In this document: piece after piece, positions 26,501 through 41,500 of the stretch
Position numbering within the stretch: position 1 is the stretch's first letter
How the letters are laid out: every line of letters starts with the position of its first letter
Assembly: GCA_013397455.1 (NCBI GenBank)
Contig: VYZB01000026.1
Span: forward strand, 3,629,408 to 3,693,407
Reading direction: 5' to 3'
From: Crotophaga sulcirostris
Lineage: Eukaryota > Chordata > Aves > Cuculiformes > Crotophagidae
Length of the DNA stretch: 64,000 bases
Notes under the pieces: model-generated
Seen by the model: only the letters and a program-made list of their open reading frames with translations
Database searches by the model: none
Told to the model about the DNA's origin: nothing
Made by a program: the position numbers and the translations under genes

Positions 26501-29500
26501 TGGTTACTTCTCTAGTCACCTTAGGCAAAACATGTACAGCTTTGGTTTTTGCTTGTATACAACACGTCCTTAGCTCCTCCTTTCACTGAAGATAAATAAG
26601 GTTAAAATGCTTGCTTCTCTGAATTCAAAACTTAGCAAGTTTAAATGGGTGAAAAATTGGCAGTAATGATCAGTAATAGGGAAAGCAATGAGCCTGCATG
26701 GATTGATGAAGAATGTTTCTTGAGAATTACAAATTTGTCATTGTAACAGAGTGAGAACAACTAAGAATAATGTCTCTCAAGGAAACAATGCCTGCAGTCG
26801 TAGCAAAGGGCCAGACACCAAGGAGGTCATGGAAACTTCTGCTCTGCTCAGTGGGCTTGGCAATGTTAGGTTAACAGTTGGACTTGATGATCTTAAAGGT
26901 CTTTTCTAACCTTTTCCTCAGCACAAGAAGGATATGGAGCTGTTGGAGTGGGTCCAGAGGAGGGCGATGGAAATGACCCAAGGGCTGGAGCACCTCTCCT
27001 GTGAGGGCAGGCTGAGAGAGTTGGGCTTGTTCAGCTTGGAGAAGAGAAGGCTGTGGGGAGACCTTATTGCAGCCTTCCAGTATTAAAGAGGCCCCACTGG
27101 AAAGATGGAAACAGAGATTTTAGCAAGACCTGTTGTGACAGGACAAGGAATAATGGTTTCAAACTAAAAGAGGGGAGATTCAGACTAGATATAAGGAAGA
27201 AATTTTTAACTATGAGGGTGATGAAACACCGACACAGGTTGCCCAGGGAGGTAGTGGAGGCCTCGTCCCCAGAAACATTTAAGGTTAGGTTGGATGAGGC
27301 TCTGAGTAACCTGATCTAGTTAAAGATGTCCCTCTTGCTCTGCAGCAAGGTTGGACCAGATGACCTGTAAAGGTCCCTTCCAACCCAAAGCATTCTACAA
27401 TTCTGATACTTAGGCTTCTGTCATCTTTATGGTATCCGTCACCCACCAGCTTGCAGGCAGATTTGTACACAGGTTATTAGCACTTCTTTTGAATGTGCTC
27501 AGGGAAGGGAGAAAGAACCCAAGTTAAAACAAAATTTTATGCTGCATATGTATTGTGTTTTCCATATATGTGTTTAAAATTATGCAGAGGCACTGTTCCC
27601 AGGACTCCCAGGAAGTTCATTTGGTTAATCTGAGCTGCCAGGAGGAAAATGAAGGTGTGCCCAGTTTGGAGGACTGGTCACTGTTTTAACCTTTACAAGT
27701 TGATGTTTCTAACAGTGCACTGGATGGTACCTTGCATAGAAATTACATTGAAAAACAAAATTCATTCTGCTGCTCTCTAAGATCTTTACTGTAATGAACT
27801 GTACCAGCTTTTTTCCAAGATCCTAGTTTTTGTTTGGCTTGTTAAGCTGATTGCTTGTGAATTCTCTTACAGGGGTTTATCCATTGTTCAGATGCAATGC
27901 TGCAAACCTAGCAGGAGCTGCTGTACGTGTTCACATCATCCTTTCTTCCACTCCTGCTGCTCTGCCCAGCAGGCTTCACTGTGCTGAGGAATACAGCAAC
28001 AGTGAAGATGAAAGCACAGAGAAAGCACCTGACGTGAGCCAACAGGTCTCTGAAAGTCAGAGACAGAAACTGGATACCATAAGTTCAGAAATCGTCAATG
28101 GCAAACCACAAGAAGAAGACGTGATGTTCCTGGAAAACACTGTTGCTGTCAATATCCTTGTTGAAAGAGCAATGCATCTAAGTTTAAAAGGTAACATCAC
28201 CACCACCACCCTTTTCTCTTTCTCTCTCTCTCTCTCTTTCACTCTCTCTCTCTTTCACTCTCTCTCTCTTTCACTCTCTCTCTCTTTCNNNNNNNNNNNN
28301 NNNNNNNNNNNNNNNNNNNNNNNNNNNNNNNNNNNNNNNNNNNNNNNNNNNNNNNNNNNNNNNNNNNNNNNNNNNNNNNNNNNNNNNNNNNNNNNNNNNN
28401 NNNNNNNNNNNNNNNNNNNNNNNNNNNNNNNNNNNNNNNNNNNNNNNNNNNNNNNNNNNNNNNNNNNNNNNNNNNNNNNNNNNNNNNNNNNNNNNNNNNN
28501 NNNNNNNNNNNNNNNNNNNNNNNNNNNNNNNNNNNNNNNNNNNNNNNNNNNNNNNNNNNNNNNNNNNNNNNNNNNNNNNNNNNNNNNNNNNNNNNNNNNN
28601 NNNNNNNNNNNNNNNNNNNNNNNNNNNNNNNNNNNNNNNNNNNNNNNNNNNNNNNNNNNNNNNNNNNNNNNNNNNNNNNNNNNNNNNNNNNNNNNNNNNN
28701 NNNNNNNNNNNNNNNNNNNNNNNNNNNNNNNNNNNNNNNNNNNNNNNNNNNNNNNNNNNNNNNNNNNNNNNNNNNNNNNNNNNNNNNNNNNNNNNNNNNN
28801 NNNNNNNNNNNNNNNNNNNNNNNNNNNNNNNNNNNNNNNNNNNNNNNNNNNNNNNNNNNNNNNNNNNNNNNNNNNNNNNNNNNNNNNNNNNNNNNNNNNN
28901 NNNNNNNNNNNNNNNNNNNNNNNNNNNNNNNNNNNNNNNNNNNNNNNNNNNNNNNNNNNNNNNNNNNNNNNNNNNNNNNNNNNNNNNNNNNNNNNNNNNN
29001 NNNNNNNNNNTCTCTCCCTCCCTTTCTCTCCCTCCCTTTCTCTCCCTCCCTTTCTCTCCCTCCCTTTCTCTCCCTCCCTTTCTCTCCCTCCCTTTCTCTC
29101 CCTCCCTTTCTCTCCCTATTTTCTGGGAGCTGTTCATAACAGGTAGTGCATGGAGCAATTTAAAAAAAATCTTCAAACTTACTCTGGCACAGTCTATGAA
29201 TGTGGTGGGGTTTGAACTTGGCTTCATAGTGTTGCAGCCCCGAGAGTGTTGCATCATTGTGTAAGTACAGAGGAAACAGGAGGTTAAACTATTCAGCTTA
29301 TCTCTATTAATAAAATCCAAAATATAAATAATATAACATTCACTGTTACGGATGACAGCTGAATTCTGAAGTTAAGCATTATCTGAATAACTTAACCCCA
29401 AGACACTCGTATCTCAAAGACTGTTGTGAATTTGCATTTTTAGCGTATAATCAATTTGTAAAGCTGACTTATTTGTGCTATCTGGAGACTGGCAGGCACA

Positions 29501-32500
29501 GCAGTGAGGAAGGGCAATGTAAGGGCAGAGCAGTCTGAGCTCACCCAGACTTGACTCGCTGCTTCCTGCTCTGCAGAGTGGGAATTACAGTTAGGTGGCT
29601 ACTCACTACACTGAGGGGCACCAAAGAATGACTCTTTGCTTTTAAATTCATGTTTGCATATGAAAATGTTCCTTCCTAGCAGGAGTTTGGTTCTTGATGT
29701 GCAGCAGTGTAACACACTTGGTGAATTTTCAGGTTTTGGAGCCTTTTGTTTTTCCCTCAAGTCGCAGTCTGTAAATGAGTCTCTTTGTTAAAGATGAGTT
29801 AAACTCTTGAAGGTAGATCAGGTGCTCTGTCCTTTGCCTTGGGCACCTCTAGCACTGCATGACTTGATCACTTTGTGTTTGCTCAGCACTTGGAGTGATC
29901 TGATCTTGTTTGGGCCATTGCATGCTACCTAAATAAAAGTAGGAGTAAGGAACTGACCCGAGGTGAGTTTACTGAAAATGTCTCTGTTAAGATCAACTGT
30001 TTCTCCGTCCAGGGGATAAGCCAGAAAGGAACACTCAATGTTTTATGCCATGATAACACAACTAAAAGAGTCAAATATCAGCCATGATTTAAGTGTAAGT
30101 AATTCTGATACATACTGAGTCCCACAGATGTCTTTTATTATAATGATTCTATAATCTTCTGGAATTCATAATCTTTAGAAACATGCTGCAACATTCTTTG
30201 CCATCGCAAAGTTTTTGATGGCATAAAGGAGATTTCTTTTGGTGTACAGTATTGTAATTTCTTTTGGTGGTGTACAGTATTGTAATAATTCCATCTTCAA
30301 ATAGCTTTTAGTTTTAGGGAATTTTTAGAAGTAACTGAGACACAGCTGATACACTGAAACAAATGCTGCATAAGCTGGTTTCACGAAGAATTTTAGTTCT
30401 TCACGATAAGGATTTCATTATTGTGTTACAGATAAAAGGCTGGGAGGCCAGTATGTTATGGATGATAAACTTCCTGCAATTTTGGAAGAATTACTTAAGA
30501 TACACAGTTTTCAGAAACTAAGTAAAGAAACAAAATGTTTCCCCAAGCCTTTTCATATTTCTCATGGTCCAACATCAATTTTCCTGTTTTCATTTTCTTC
30601 ATCTTCCAAATAATATAAAGAAAAGAAATAGCCTAAATTTCATAACGTTGGAAAGGAATGAAATTAATTCTATAAAAATGACGAAGTTCTACAGAATACA
30701 GACGTTCACACCAACAAGTCTTTAACTTAGTTCTAACTGTTTTGAGCCCCGTTTTGAACAATGTTAGGACAGAATTTTCCATGCATCTTTTAAGGACTGA
30801 AGTCACTTTAATCTGCTGTTGCTAACCTCTTCCTGCCATGTTTTTCATCTTTTTCTGCATAGTTCTTGCATCCCCAGGGAATAGATGTCTGTTCATTTTC
30901 TGCTGTCTGTGGTGGTCTTACTTAAAGTTAAGCTTTACCCCCAGCAGTTTGCTGCTGGGCTGGCAGGTGCGGAGCCTGTGATTCCCCACCGAGCAGCTAC
31001 AAAACAGAAGCACAGGAGTGCAGGCTTCTCCATGGTACTGGTACTGAAAATGCCAACAAATAAACTCTCTAAGACTTGTTTTGGAGTTGTAGAAAGCAGC
31101 ATCCTTTATTTCAGTGCTGGACGCATGAGGGAATAATTTCCATCAATTATACGTGACAAGACAAGAGCTGGGGACAGAATGTATTTCCCACTTACATGCA
31201 TATGTATAAATTTTCCCAGAAATCTTATGCATATGCTATTCCAAGGACTAATTTTAATGTTTTTATGAACTTCAAAACAGCCAAATCTCTTACTAATTGG
31301 AACTTTGGAGCCAGATCTCTGTCTGACCTTGCATTTTAGATAGGGAATGACTGCAAACAGGTGATTATAGAAGAAGGAGATGGTGAGCTAATCTGGACAG
31401 GTCTTGCTCATTTCTCTGAAATGAGTTCACATTGCCCAAATCTGCATTTGAATTGTCATTACAGTCTTATCAAACTACAAAGAGTTTTATGTGTCACACT
31501 TTAACTTGAGTCACTGTAGATAAAAAAAAAATCTCATTCTCCAGCAAATCCTCATGGTCAAGGCATAAATGAACAGTAACTTAGCAAACTATTGCAAACC
31601 AATCACATTTGGTCATGTTTTCCAGGAGAATTCAAGAGAAAAGAGAATATTTTTAGTTAAATCAGATTCATCTTCATCAGTTTTGACCATCACAATCTTG
31701 GAAAAGTCCAAAGCCACATGCCGAGTCCATGGAAAGCAGAAAGGAGGAAAAAATTTATAATAATTGAGTGATAGTTGGTTGCAAAGTCTGACCTTGTTTC
31801 CCCTTGGCTGAGTCCATTTCTCCTAGCAGATTTTTACAGCTACAGATTCACCATCTGAACTGCTCCGTAAGCAGTAAAATGTCACTACAGCTTTACAAGC
31901 CATGATGCACTGCAGCAAATTAATCTCACTGATGTGAACGTGACCAAGAGGGTCCAAGGCTGCAGGAAGGGTAACATACAGAAGGGATGAGGCCCTAAGC
32001 ACCTCCTCTCCTTTTTGGGCTATAATTCAGGGCAAGTGATTGTATAATTTCTGCATCTTTTATTTAACAATTTCTAATCTGTGATATCCAGCAGCCTCTC
32101 CAGAACACCTAGCTCCATCCCTTAATTTGACCTTGCGTTCCTCTGATGAGAAACTGCCTCTAAGTGCCAATGTATTCAATTGTCAGACTAGTTAATCCAT
32201 TATCTGTTTTCTCATAAACCTTTTCCCAGGTTATTTCAGGACAAATGAGGGAGAAAGTGCTTATGATTCCAACCCTGAACTAGGTTTATGCAAGGAGTCT
32301 GGTAGCGAAGAGTGAATTGCTTAGCTTGGTAATCGCAAAGGTCTAGTTTGTATGTGGATTAAAAACAGTGTTTCCTGAAGCTACGCAGAAACAGATTCAG
32401 CAAAGCCTACTTGCTGCCCTGTGTAGAGCTCCCTGGAGTAGGAGATAAAGGCAGTTGATTTTTCCCTCCATAACTGTGATATAAACTTTGATGTTTAGGT

Positions 32501-35500
32501 CAAAATATTCAGACCTCATCTGCACTAGACTTTCTTCTCTCAAATTTCCTGCTGGTGCAGGAGCAGGGCTGGTGGGATCACACATGCACATAAAGTAGTA
32601 ATAGTGGCCAGTATTTTACTTTCCACATGCTCTACTCCTGCTCAAAGCACGTACCACAGGAAAATACAAGGGGCTGTGGCAGCTGATCTGTAGCACAAAC
32701 CCCCACTTCTGCAATGGGTATGAAGGGCAGTGGGAAAATCTGGGATGGAAACCAGCAATAATTTGAAATAAAATTGTAGATATTTCTTTTTACTCTGTAT
32801 TTAAACCTTCATAACAGATGAGGAGAGTACTTGTTTCTACCTTGCAGTCATGTTAAATTTCTCTGTTTCAGTCTTTCTGAGATGAACTAACAGAAGCTAT
32901 AAAAAAATTTATTAATCCTTGGGTATACAAGGTATTTTCAGCTCCACTAATGAAAAGGAGTATTTCCTAGATGATCATTTCTTTGTTAGTTATCTCTTTT
33001 CAATTGCTTAATTGTCTTTAGATGACTTTTTTAGTTTTTAATAGCAAATTTGTATTTAATTCTGTATAATTTTAGGGAGTCCATTGACAGAACGTGAAGT
33101 AAAAGCACCCAGTAGCTGTGTATCGTTTGCGGTTGCTGGTGCAGATGCTCCAATAACCACTTCAGTAATAGAAAATACAGACTCACCGGTCTGGGACTTT
33201 CAACAGCAAGCAAGGTGAGTAACATGGACACACTCAGACATGCTTTGGATCTGACAGCCAGGCTAGATCTGAAAAGGACTTATCTAGTTGGGAGTGCATT
33301 TCTACTTACTGGCCCTGTACTCTCTGTTAAAAATGCTTGATTCCGTGTTTTTTAGTCACCGTATCAGGCAAAAAGTTGTTGGAGGAGGCTTGGTCTTAAA
33401 GCTAACATGAGGAAGGGCAGTTTCGCCTACACTGAACCTTGACTGCATTTTATTTTGGCCTAAGACCTTGGATGAGTCGATCTGTTTCCACTCATTTGTA
33501 GTTTCTCCTTCTAGAGGAAGGGGCTGCTGATTGCTAAAAGACTCTTAACAAGGTTAAGTAAGACTTTATCCAATTTATTAGCTTTTACTCTATGTTTTAC
33601 TTTGTTTCATACTTAGAAATTATGCCCTCGTTCAGGACCAGAGGTCTAAGTTTAGATTCACCTACTGCAACCGTATGTATCTGGAAGTTAGGTTTCTGAC
33701 TCAGAGCTGTTCAGCCTTGGCTTCCTCTGCAGTCACTGGAGAGACACAGGCACCTCCAGGCAGTGAGGCACTTAACCTGTGTAAGAGACCCATTTTGGGA
33801 CAAAATTCCCTAAAGATGTCTCTTTCTCTCCAGTGACTGCCAAAATGATGCAGGAACATAGCTTTTAGATATCTGAACCTGAATTAGAGCAGATGAATTG
33901 ACCATTCCAAGGAACCTCAGCAGATCAAGTCACACAGGGTAATATTTAGTAATAACCCTGTGTTTGCAGCTTTATGGTTTCCCCAGTGTGTCTATACCGG
34001 ATTTTAAACTAATTCCAGAGCAGCAGCCAAAAGGTTTTCTGAACTAGGTGGAGCAAGTCCATTACTGGCAAAAAGCGCTGCCTGCACAGGAGTGGGCTTT
34101 TCTGCCAGACTGCTGAGTTGGGTTTTTGACTTTAGGGAATTTGTAATATGATGATGAAACCGTTGAAAAACTACTAACTGAAGTTTTGTTTCAGAGGTTG
34201 CTTATGCTCAGAGTCATGTCTCAATTACTTCAAGCAACTTATAAGCTGTTCTACATTTGACACTTCAATTTTCAGGTTTTTTTTTCCCAGAAATGAACTT
34301 CAGATATTACAGTTTTCAACCATAACCCCAATCCTTTGCTGTCACTCAATTATTGAGTCATGAGATAAACTGTATTTCCATTGCTTCTTGGTTTCCTATC
34401 TTTTAAATTTATAAAGTGAGTGAGAAGAGGGAAATATGTCTTGAATAAGCAAAAACCCAAACCGTGTAAAGATAGTTATGCTTTTGAAGGCTCAGTGATT
34501 TTGGGTTTTGTTGTATTTCCAACACCCATGATTCCAGGAGGAAACTTCTTTGTTCAGATAGACACAACCGCATTGAGACTTCAGAGGCATTTTTCTGTAC
34601 TTGTTCTTTTTCCTACTTTGTGTTAAATATTATGGTTTTTGTTCTTAATAGATTATCCAAAGAGCTTCTGCTGGATCCACAGCGAACCTTGGTCTTCAAA
34701 GTGTGGCATAAAGCAGGTAAAGTTTGTAGTACAGTATTGAGAGGAGTGTCTTTTCTGCATCCCTTTCCTTGGGTGACTTGTATTTAAGGCAAATAAAGTT
34801 AATTCTATTAAGAAGACTGGAGAGTAGCATTGTAAAGGCCTTTTTTACCTTGCACTAGAAGAAAGCTAGAGATAAATACTCATTGATTTCCTGCCCCTTA
34901 GCATCCTCCTTTTCCCCATTAGTCATCTGACAAGGTTTGGTTCTTTTGTGTTCTTCCTGGTTTTAATTTGACGGTATTTTAGAGGTTAGATTTACCCAGT
35001 GAAGGAAACTCTTTACTGTGTCTTTCATACGCTGTTTGTTGTCTCTTCAGTTGGTTCAAGTGGGAGAAACCATCTGTAATCAAACACTTTTATAGTAGTA
35101 TGGATATATTTTAACAACTGCTCCTGTATCCAGTCTCAGCATTCACTGAGTGAGTGAAAGGCCTTGGGTTACAAACCTAACAGCATAAAAGCCATTTGTA
35201 ATAATTTTTACTGAACCTGCTGCATTGTTAAATGAAAAACGATGCTGCTGATAGTTCAGACTGGTGTTTGTTTGGTTGCTAGCCCAGATCCACCAATGTT
35301 TAATTGGTACCAGGCAAGTGCAAAAAAATCTGTGTTTGTTGTTGGGGAGACAGGCCTACTTCTTCAGTTCAAACTGCTAGGATATGATCTTTAAAATACT
35401 GGGTTTTTTCCTTTCTTTTTACAAATTAATGTTCAGCTGTCTGGTTTTTGCTTCAAAAATAAACTTCCTGTGTAACTCAGCTTTTCTCTGTATTGTACAG

Positions 35501-38500
35501 TCCCTCTCCTTGTCCTGGTCTTTCAATGTCTCTGCAGGGACATGTTTAGCCGAACGTAGCTGCTAAGATAATCCAAATCACATCTTCTTCTTGGGTAGAA
35601 TGTTTGTTCTGTAATTCGGATAAATTAGCAAGACAGAAAAGACAAAAAAATGCACAAAACTGCAACACTGTAATGACAAATCATAATTTTTGAAATGACA
35701 AAGCGAAAAAAGAAGAAATAGAAGTGTCTGAAATACAAATGCAGTTCTGGAGATGGAATGCATTTGCTGAGGTACTCAGATTGGCCTCCAGGTTAATTTT
35801 TCCAAGTCCCTGATTGTGTCTTATTTCTAGCCCATTTTCAAGCAGAATATTTTTCCTTTTGTTTTAGTCTTTGTTTAACTTGTTCTTCAGATGGGGGTAC
35901 ATAACCTTCACATCCTTTCTTAACACCTGCAGCAAGGCTCTCATCCTGCTGTGCATTATTACCAACATCGGTGTTCAGGTTATCAACAGCTGCAATAGGG
36001 ATGGCTATTTTGGCAAATCCATAGCTGGTTTAATTGCTTGAAACAATTTATTCTGCTTCTCAGTCAGGCACTGTAGGAGTCTTAGTTTTAAGCACATTAA
36101 CAACCAAAGTCTAAGTCTCATTTCTGTTGTCATAAACTCTACTTTGTGTTTCTTCCACTTTTTTTGTTCCACTCTTTACTTGCTTTTTACTTCATGAGAG
36201 CTGTGAGCTTTAAAACCATTTTTTCAGTTTTATATCTTTCCCTGTGAAGTCTATACATATTTCAGGGGCTGTATAACTGACTGATTTTTAGCATTCTTGA
36301 AAATGTCTTGTCTACATGCTGTTTAAATTAATACATGCTTTATATGCTTCTTCCCCAGAGATTGAGCGAGTGATAGGATTCGCATCAGTGGACCTTTCTC
36401 CTCTTCTTTCTGGCTTCCAGCTCGTGTGTGGGTGGTACAATATTATGGATTTCAGTGGGCAGTGCCGAGGGCAGATCAAAGTGGCAGTTTCTCCTCTTCA
36501 AAACATAAATAATCTCAAAGAAGAAAGGCAGGCAAGGATCCGGACCCAGCCACCGGGTTCTTCCGTACGTACCTCAGTTTCCTCCCCTGAGCGTACCCAG
36601 CCCAACTCTGTGGGTTTCTGAAATGATGAGCAAACATAGCAAATCACAGTACTGTAGTAGATCAGTCTGTGTAACTGTACCAGAAACACTGAATTCCTTG
36701 TTTAAGAATTCTGCTGTGTGTTTCCATGGTAGTTGCGGGCCAACACTGGCTACAGAACTCATTCAAACCTAGGTCACGTCTTCAGTGGCTTCACTCTGTT
36801 GTTGCTTCATGAGTGTTTGTGGGTGGGGGTTATTGCTAGGAGAATGTTCTGTGGTTTGGGATGTCTAGGAGCCGAGCATTGTTCTTTTTGCTGTGTTGGG
36901 TGGCAGCTGATGCCCAAAAACGTACTGTAAATTCAGCATTTTGTTGTTTAGGAAATTTCTAATTTGGCAGAAATTTATTTTTCTGGGAGCTTTGCCACTT
37001 CTTGTGTGTTTTGTTCTCTAGACTTTCCAGTTACACTGGGGTGTGATATACATGTGTGTCGGAGCCCATATAACGTACTTGCCATCAGTTTACGCTTCAG
37101 TAGTGTGAAGGAATTAACAAATGTTGCTGAAATGAGGGTGTTGTTAAATGACACTTTAGCTCAGTGCTGGAAAGTCTTTTGAAAATTTAAATCTATTTAG
37201 AAAACTTAATTTTTTTGTTTAGTAGCTCAGCAAGATACTACTTTAATTTCTCTATTTTCTTGCTGTGGAAGGTTCATGTGTGTTGTTCATCTTTATTCTA
37301 GGTGAGGGGCAGCTTTCCAACTTTCCCTAGTAATGCTACAAGCTTTTCCAAGCAGATGTTAAATACCATGTCAAAGGAAGTCAGTGTTCGTACTCGAGAG
37401 CGGTAAGTCAGCTGCCTATCACTCATCTGGATCATTTTGTGGGCTCAGAAATCTACCTACCTGAAGTCTAATGACTCTACTGAAAAAAAAAAAAAAGAAA
37501 TCAAGGCCTGTCAAAGGTCTTACCCTGTGTTTGGGCTCGAATATTATACTAAATTCCCTTTACCAGACAGAGAGTGGCCCAGGTGATAGCAATCCTTTCT
37601 ACAAAGCCCAGATGTTCTATTTGTTCTCACTGATGTTTCTTTTATTTCATGACATCCTTCTATGTTAGGATTTCATAGAATCTTGGAATGGTTTGGATTG
37701 GAAGGAAGGGACCTTAAAGCCCATTCAGTTCCAACCCCCCTGCCATGGGCAGGGACACCTCCCACCAGACCAGGCTTCTCAAGGCCCCATCCAACCTGGC
37801 CTTGAACACCTCCAGGGAGGGGGCAGCCACAGCTTCCCTGGGCACCCTGTGCTGGCATCTCCCCACCCTCATAGTGAAGAATTTCTTCCTAAAATGTAAA
37901 TCTTCCCCCTTCCAATTTAAAGCCATTCCCCCTCGTCCTGTCACTACTTGCCCTTGTAAGAAGTCCCTCCCCAGTTTTCTTGTAGGCCCCCTTCAGGTAC
38001 TGGAAACCTGCTATGAGGTACCCCCAGAGCCTTCTCTTCTCCAGGCTGAACAAACCCAATTCTCTCAGTCTGTCCTCACAGCAGAGGCACTCCATCCCTC
38101 TGATCATCTTCGTAGCCTCCTCTGGACCCATTCCAGCAGTTCCATACCCTTCTTATGTTAGGGGTTTACACTATGCCATTGCTAAAACTGGGAACTGTTT
38201 CTTCCAGGCCTTTGCAAGAATAAGTTTTGGGTTTTTTTTAATAAGTTAGAATAGAGCATTACTGATATATCCTATTTATTTTGCCATACCTCCCATCCAT
38301 GACCAATGAGTAACAACTGGTTATCAAATGCTGTAGTTTTGCACATTCCAGGACAAGGACCGTCAGATAGCCAGCAGTAATTCCCACCTTCTGTCCCAAA
38401 AAAACAAGCATCAATGTTGATATATTTAACTAGCAACATTTGAGAGAGCATGTGAATTTATAGTTTGTTCATTAAGCATACACAGAAGATACTTTTCCTG

Positions 38501-41500
38501 TATGTCTTTGAAGTTTAGAGTGACTGTGGGCCACCGTTATTTGGTCTGAACAGCTGGCTTGTCAGCTCCCAGCAGACATTGCAATTTCCCCGTCAGCCAC
38601 ACTGCTGGCCAGTGCAGAGAGAGGGCAGTTGCAGTTTTCTTTACTGTAGTGCAAGTGTGAAACAGTAAATGCCATAGCTAAGGACATTCCAAAGAGCTGG
38701 TGTCATCCATCGGTGGCTCTTTAATGCATTTAAAGATGTTGGGTATTCTTGGTTGGCAGACTTTTCACAATTAGAGATTTCAAACTGTTTTCTGTTGTTA
38801 AATGTAGGCCTGTTTCTAGTAAAATGAATCTTCCTGGAGCACACACGCCTCGTCATGAGGAGCACATGCAGAACGTGCGCAGATTTCACGAATCCCTGCA
38901 GCAAGCAGAAGAGAACACGCACCGGGCAGCAAAGATGGACTCGTTATCGCTGTCATCACGTGCTTCTCTTCTAACTGCTCTCAGGTAAAGCAGAGCTATA
39001 GCCAACAAGGTAGTCCAAAGCCTTAGGTTTGCAAAGCAGGAGTTAAAACTGCATACAATTTTAAAGGAAATTAAAATATACAAGAACTGATTAAGAAGTA
39101 CCAGTGAGTTTTAAGTGTAATTTATTGCAGGATGAGATGAAATTGGAAAAGCAAGGACTAGGGAAGCAACTCTGCATCAGGGCTGAGGTGCTCCGGCAAT
39201 GCTGTGAGTGCCTGAAGGGGAACAAGCAACAGCAGTGTTTTCAGATCTGGATTGAATGCTTTGCTTTATCCATCTTTGTACATCTGTGATACAACACAGA
39301 CTACTAAACCAATAGTCCTCCAAGTTTTTTTCTCAGATACAAGAACAAACCTGTAAGCATTTTCATGGTGCATGGGCAGGATGTCCTTTCCCAACAGGAT
39401 GCCTTTCTTTTTACTGGAGGCACTTATTTTTCTTTTGACTAGATTCTAGGTTTAAATCAGGTATAAACTTTAGGAGAATAATATTTATTATCTGTCGGAA
39501 TATATGACTGAAAGAAACTTTTCGAGTCATTCCATGCCTTCCCCTGCTACCACAAGCAATATATCATAAAATTGTAGATCTTAAGCAGGTAGAAATCCTC
39601 AGATTTTTATCAAGCTCAATCAATAATAAAGGTAATTAATATTCTTTATGACTTCTATTGGAAGCTAATCTCAAATCCAACTTTCGTTGGTTAAGTAGAT
39701 TTAAAACTACCTCTATTTTTTTAGCTTCCAGCCTAAATTTATTCGTTGCTGATTCAGCATTTGTTCTTGGGTAAGTGTAGTCCTTTTGCTTAGACACAGC
39801 AACCTCAACACTTACCTACTGATCTGTTTTTCAACACTAAACCTTAATCTTGTGTTTGCATATTTACATGCTGTTATCTGGAATGGTACAAATAGAATCA
39901 GGTGGCCACAGGCTTTTTTTTCTCTTAATAGATTTCTTACCTCTGCTTACAGAAAAAACTTGAGTGAGCTGGATGAGGTTCAAAGATACTTCAGTCAGAA
40001 GCTGACCAGATCCTTCCCTGACTTCACTTATGGCAACACATCCAAACCAAGTCATGAGGAGCAGGAGACTGATCATCAGGGCTTGATGACCAGAGAAGTG
40101 AATCCTAATGGATGTCACCTTTTGGAAAAATCTAGTCAGTTGGTGTCTCAGGTCAGCAGCCTCATCAATGGTAAGTTGTCATCTGGCTTGTATGTTTTTT
40201 GTCAGAAGGTGTCTTAAAGTATCTTCAAATTTCTTACGTAATCAGGACCAGTTCTCAGTGTTGGCAGTCAGCATGTGCACTGCTGGGAGAACGCATCAGA
40301 GAGACTTTCACACTACTGTCAGTAATGGTGATGTTGAACTGAAATGCAGATTAGGTGGGAGTTAAGGCCCTCTCAAGAAGGCCTAAACTCTGCTTAAATT
40401 TCAGTGTCTGTTCAGTAGAAAAAGGGAGATCTTGTGGAAAAACAGAGAATGGTATGAACTGAGTCTGCAGTTCTTTGCTTATAGGAATTGGTGTATCTCT
40501 GTTTTCAGGTGAAATTCATACACTGTGATGAATAGCCAAAGTAAGGCTCTTTTAGGGTTATTAAGACAAAGCTCTTAGTAAGCAGCTTCTTTTCTGTTTA
40601 TCACATTCAATACATTTCCTCTTCTAACTGCATCAGTCCAATTAATTTTCCCTATCATTAGCGCTGTTGGACATAGAATGACATCCATAATAAGGATGGA
40701 GTACAGCACAGCAGTGAAGGAAACCATGTCTCTTTGTACACCTTGTTTTCAGGTGTATGTTTTTTCACTCTGCTTAGGACTTCTAACAGCTTGTAACCAC
40801 TATTCATCTCAGCACTAACCTGCTCAGTGATTGCAGTTAATTTAACGTTAGCTTAACTGTTCATGCCGCTCTGATCTCATACCGGAGGTGCTGTGAGTAG
40901 CAAAATGCTAGGAAATCAAATCCATGCTGGTGCTTTTAAGATAATTTATCAACATAGAGAAGAAACTGTGGCTCAGAGTGCTGCCAGTTGAAAAGATACT
41001 CTGTGCTTTTTCTGCCTGTAGCTACCTACCGGGAAGCAGCACTTCCAAGACATGGAGTTGAAGGGCACGTTTCTGTTATTCAAGAATTTGCCATTCTTCT
41101 ATCACCACCTCAATCTTCTTATTTTTTCCTCTTCTTCTTCACCAGGGTTTTTCTTTTTGGTCCCTTCTCATCTTTTTTAATTGTTTTTTACAGCTTCTTC
41201 ACATGCTCATATCTACAAGCTGTCTCAAACTCTTCCTTCTCCCTTTCCAGATGTCCTCTGCCATTACCTTATAGCAAGACTTGTTCTCTTGCCTCAGAGT
41301 AGCAGAAGTTTGCGATTTCACCCAATACTGGTGAACTGATTTATTGAAGAATGCAAGAAATTAATAGGATTTGCTAACTAGGAACCAAAATAAGTGATTT
41401 TGGCTTTTTGCAGAATTTGTAAAATCCCCAGAGATTTTCAGGATTGCATAGATTTTATTAATGTTTAGGGTCCTCATCCAATCACCTTTATTCAGAACCT

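Larger units (their letters stand above)
28191..33075 (+). other. C2CD3: C2CD3 intron with microsatellite and assembly gap
   Basis: A 4.9-kb intron. The first 930 bases are a pyrimidine microsatellite with 722 unresolved bases. The remainder (about 29130-33075) contains only a small tandem duplication at 30232-30284 and no recognised repeat or exon. Confidence 0.6.

Noticed and set aside
27851..29146. A 431-residue open frame across the N gap
   Set aside because: The frame is exon 22 followed by microsatellite and unknown bases; the exon ends at the donor at 28191.
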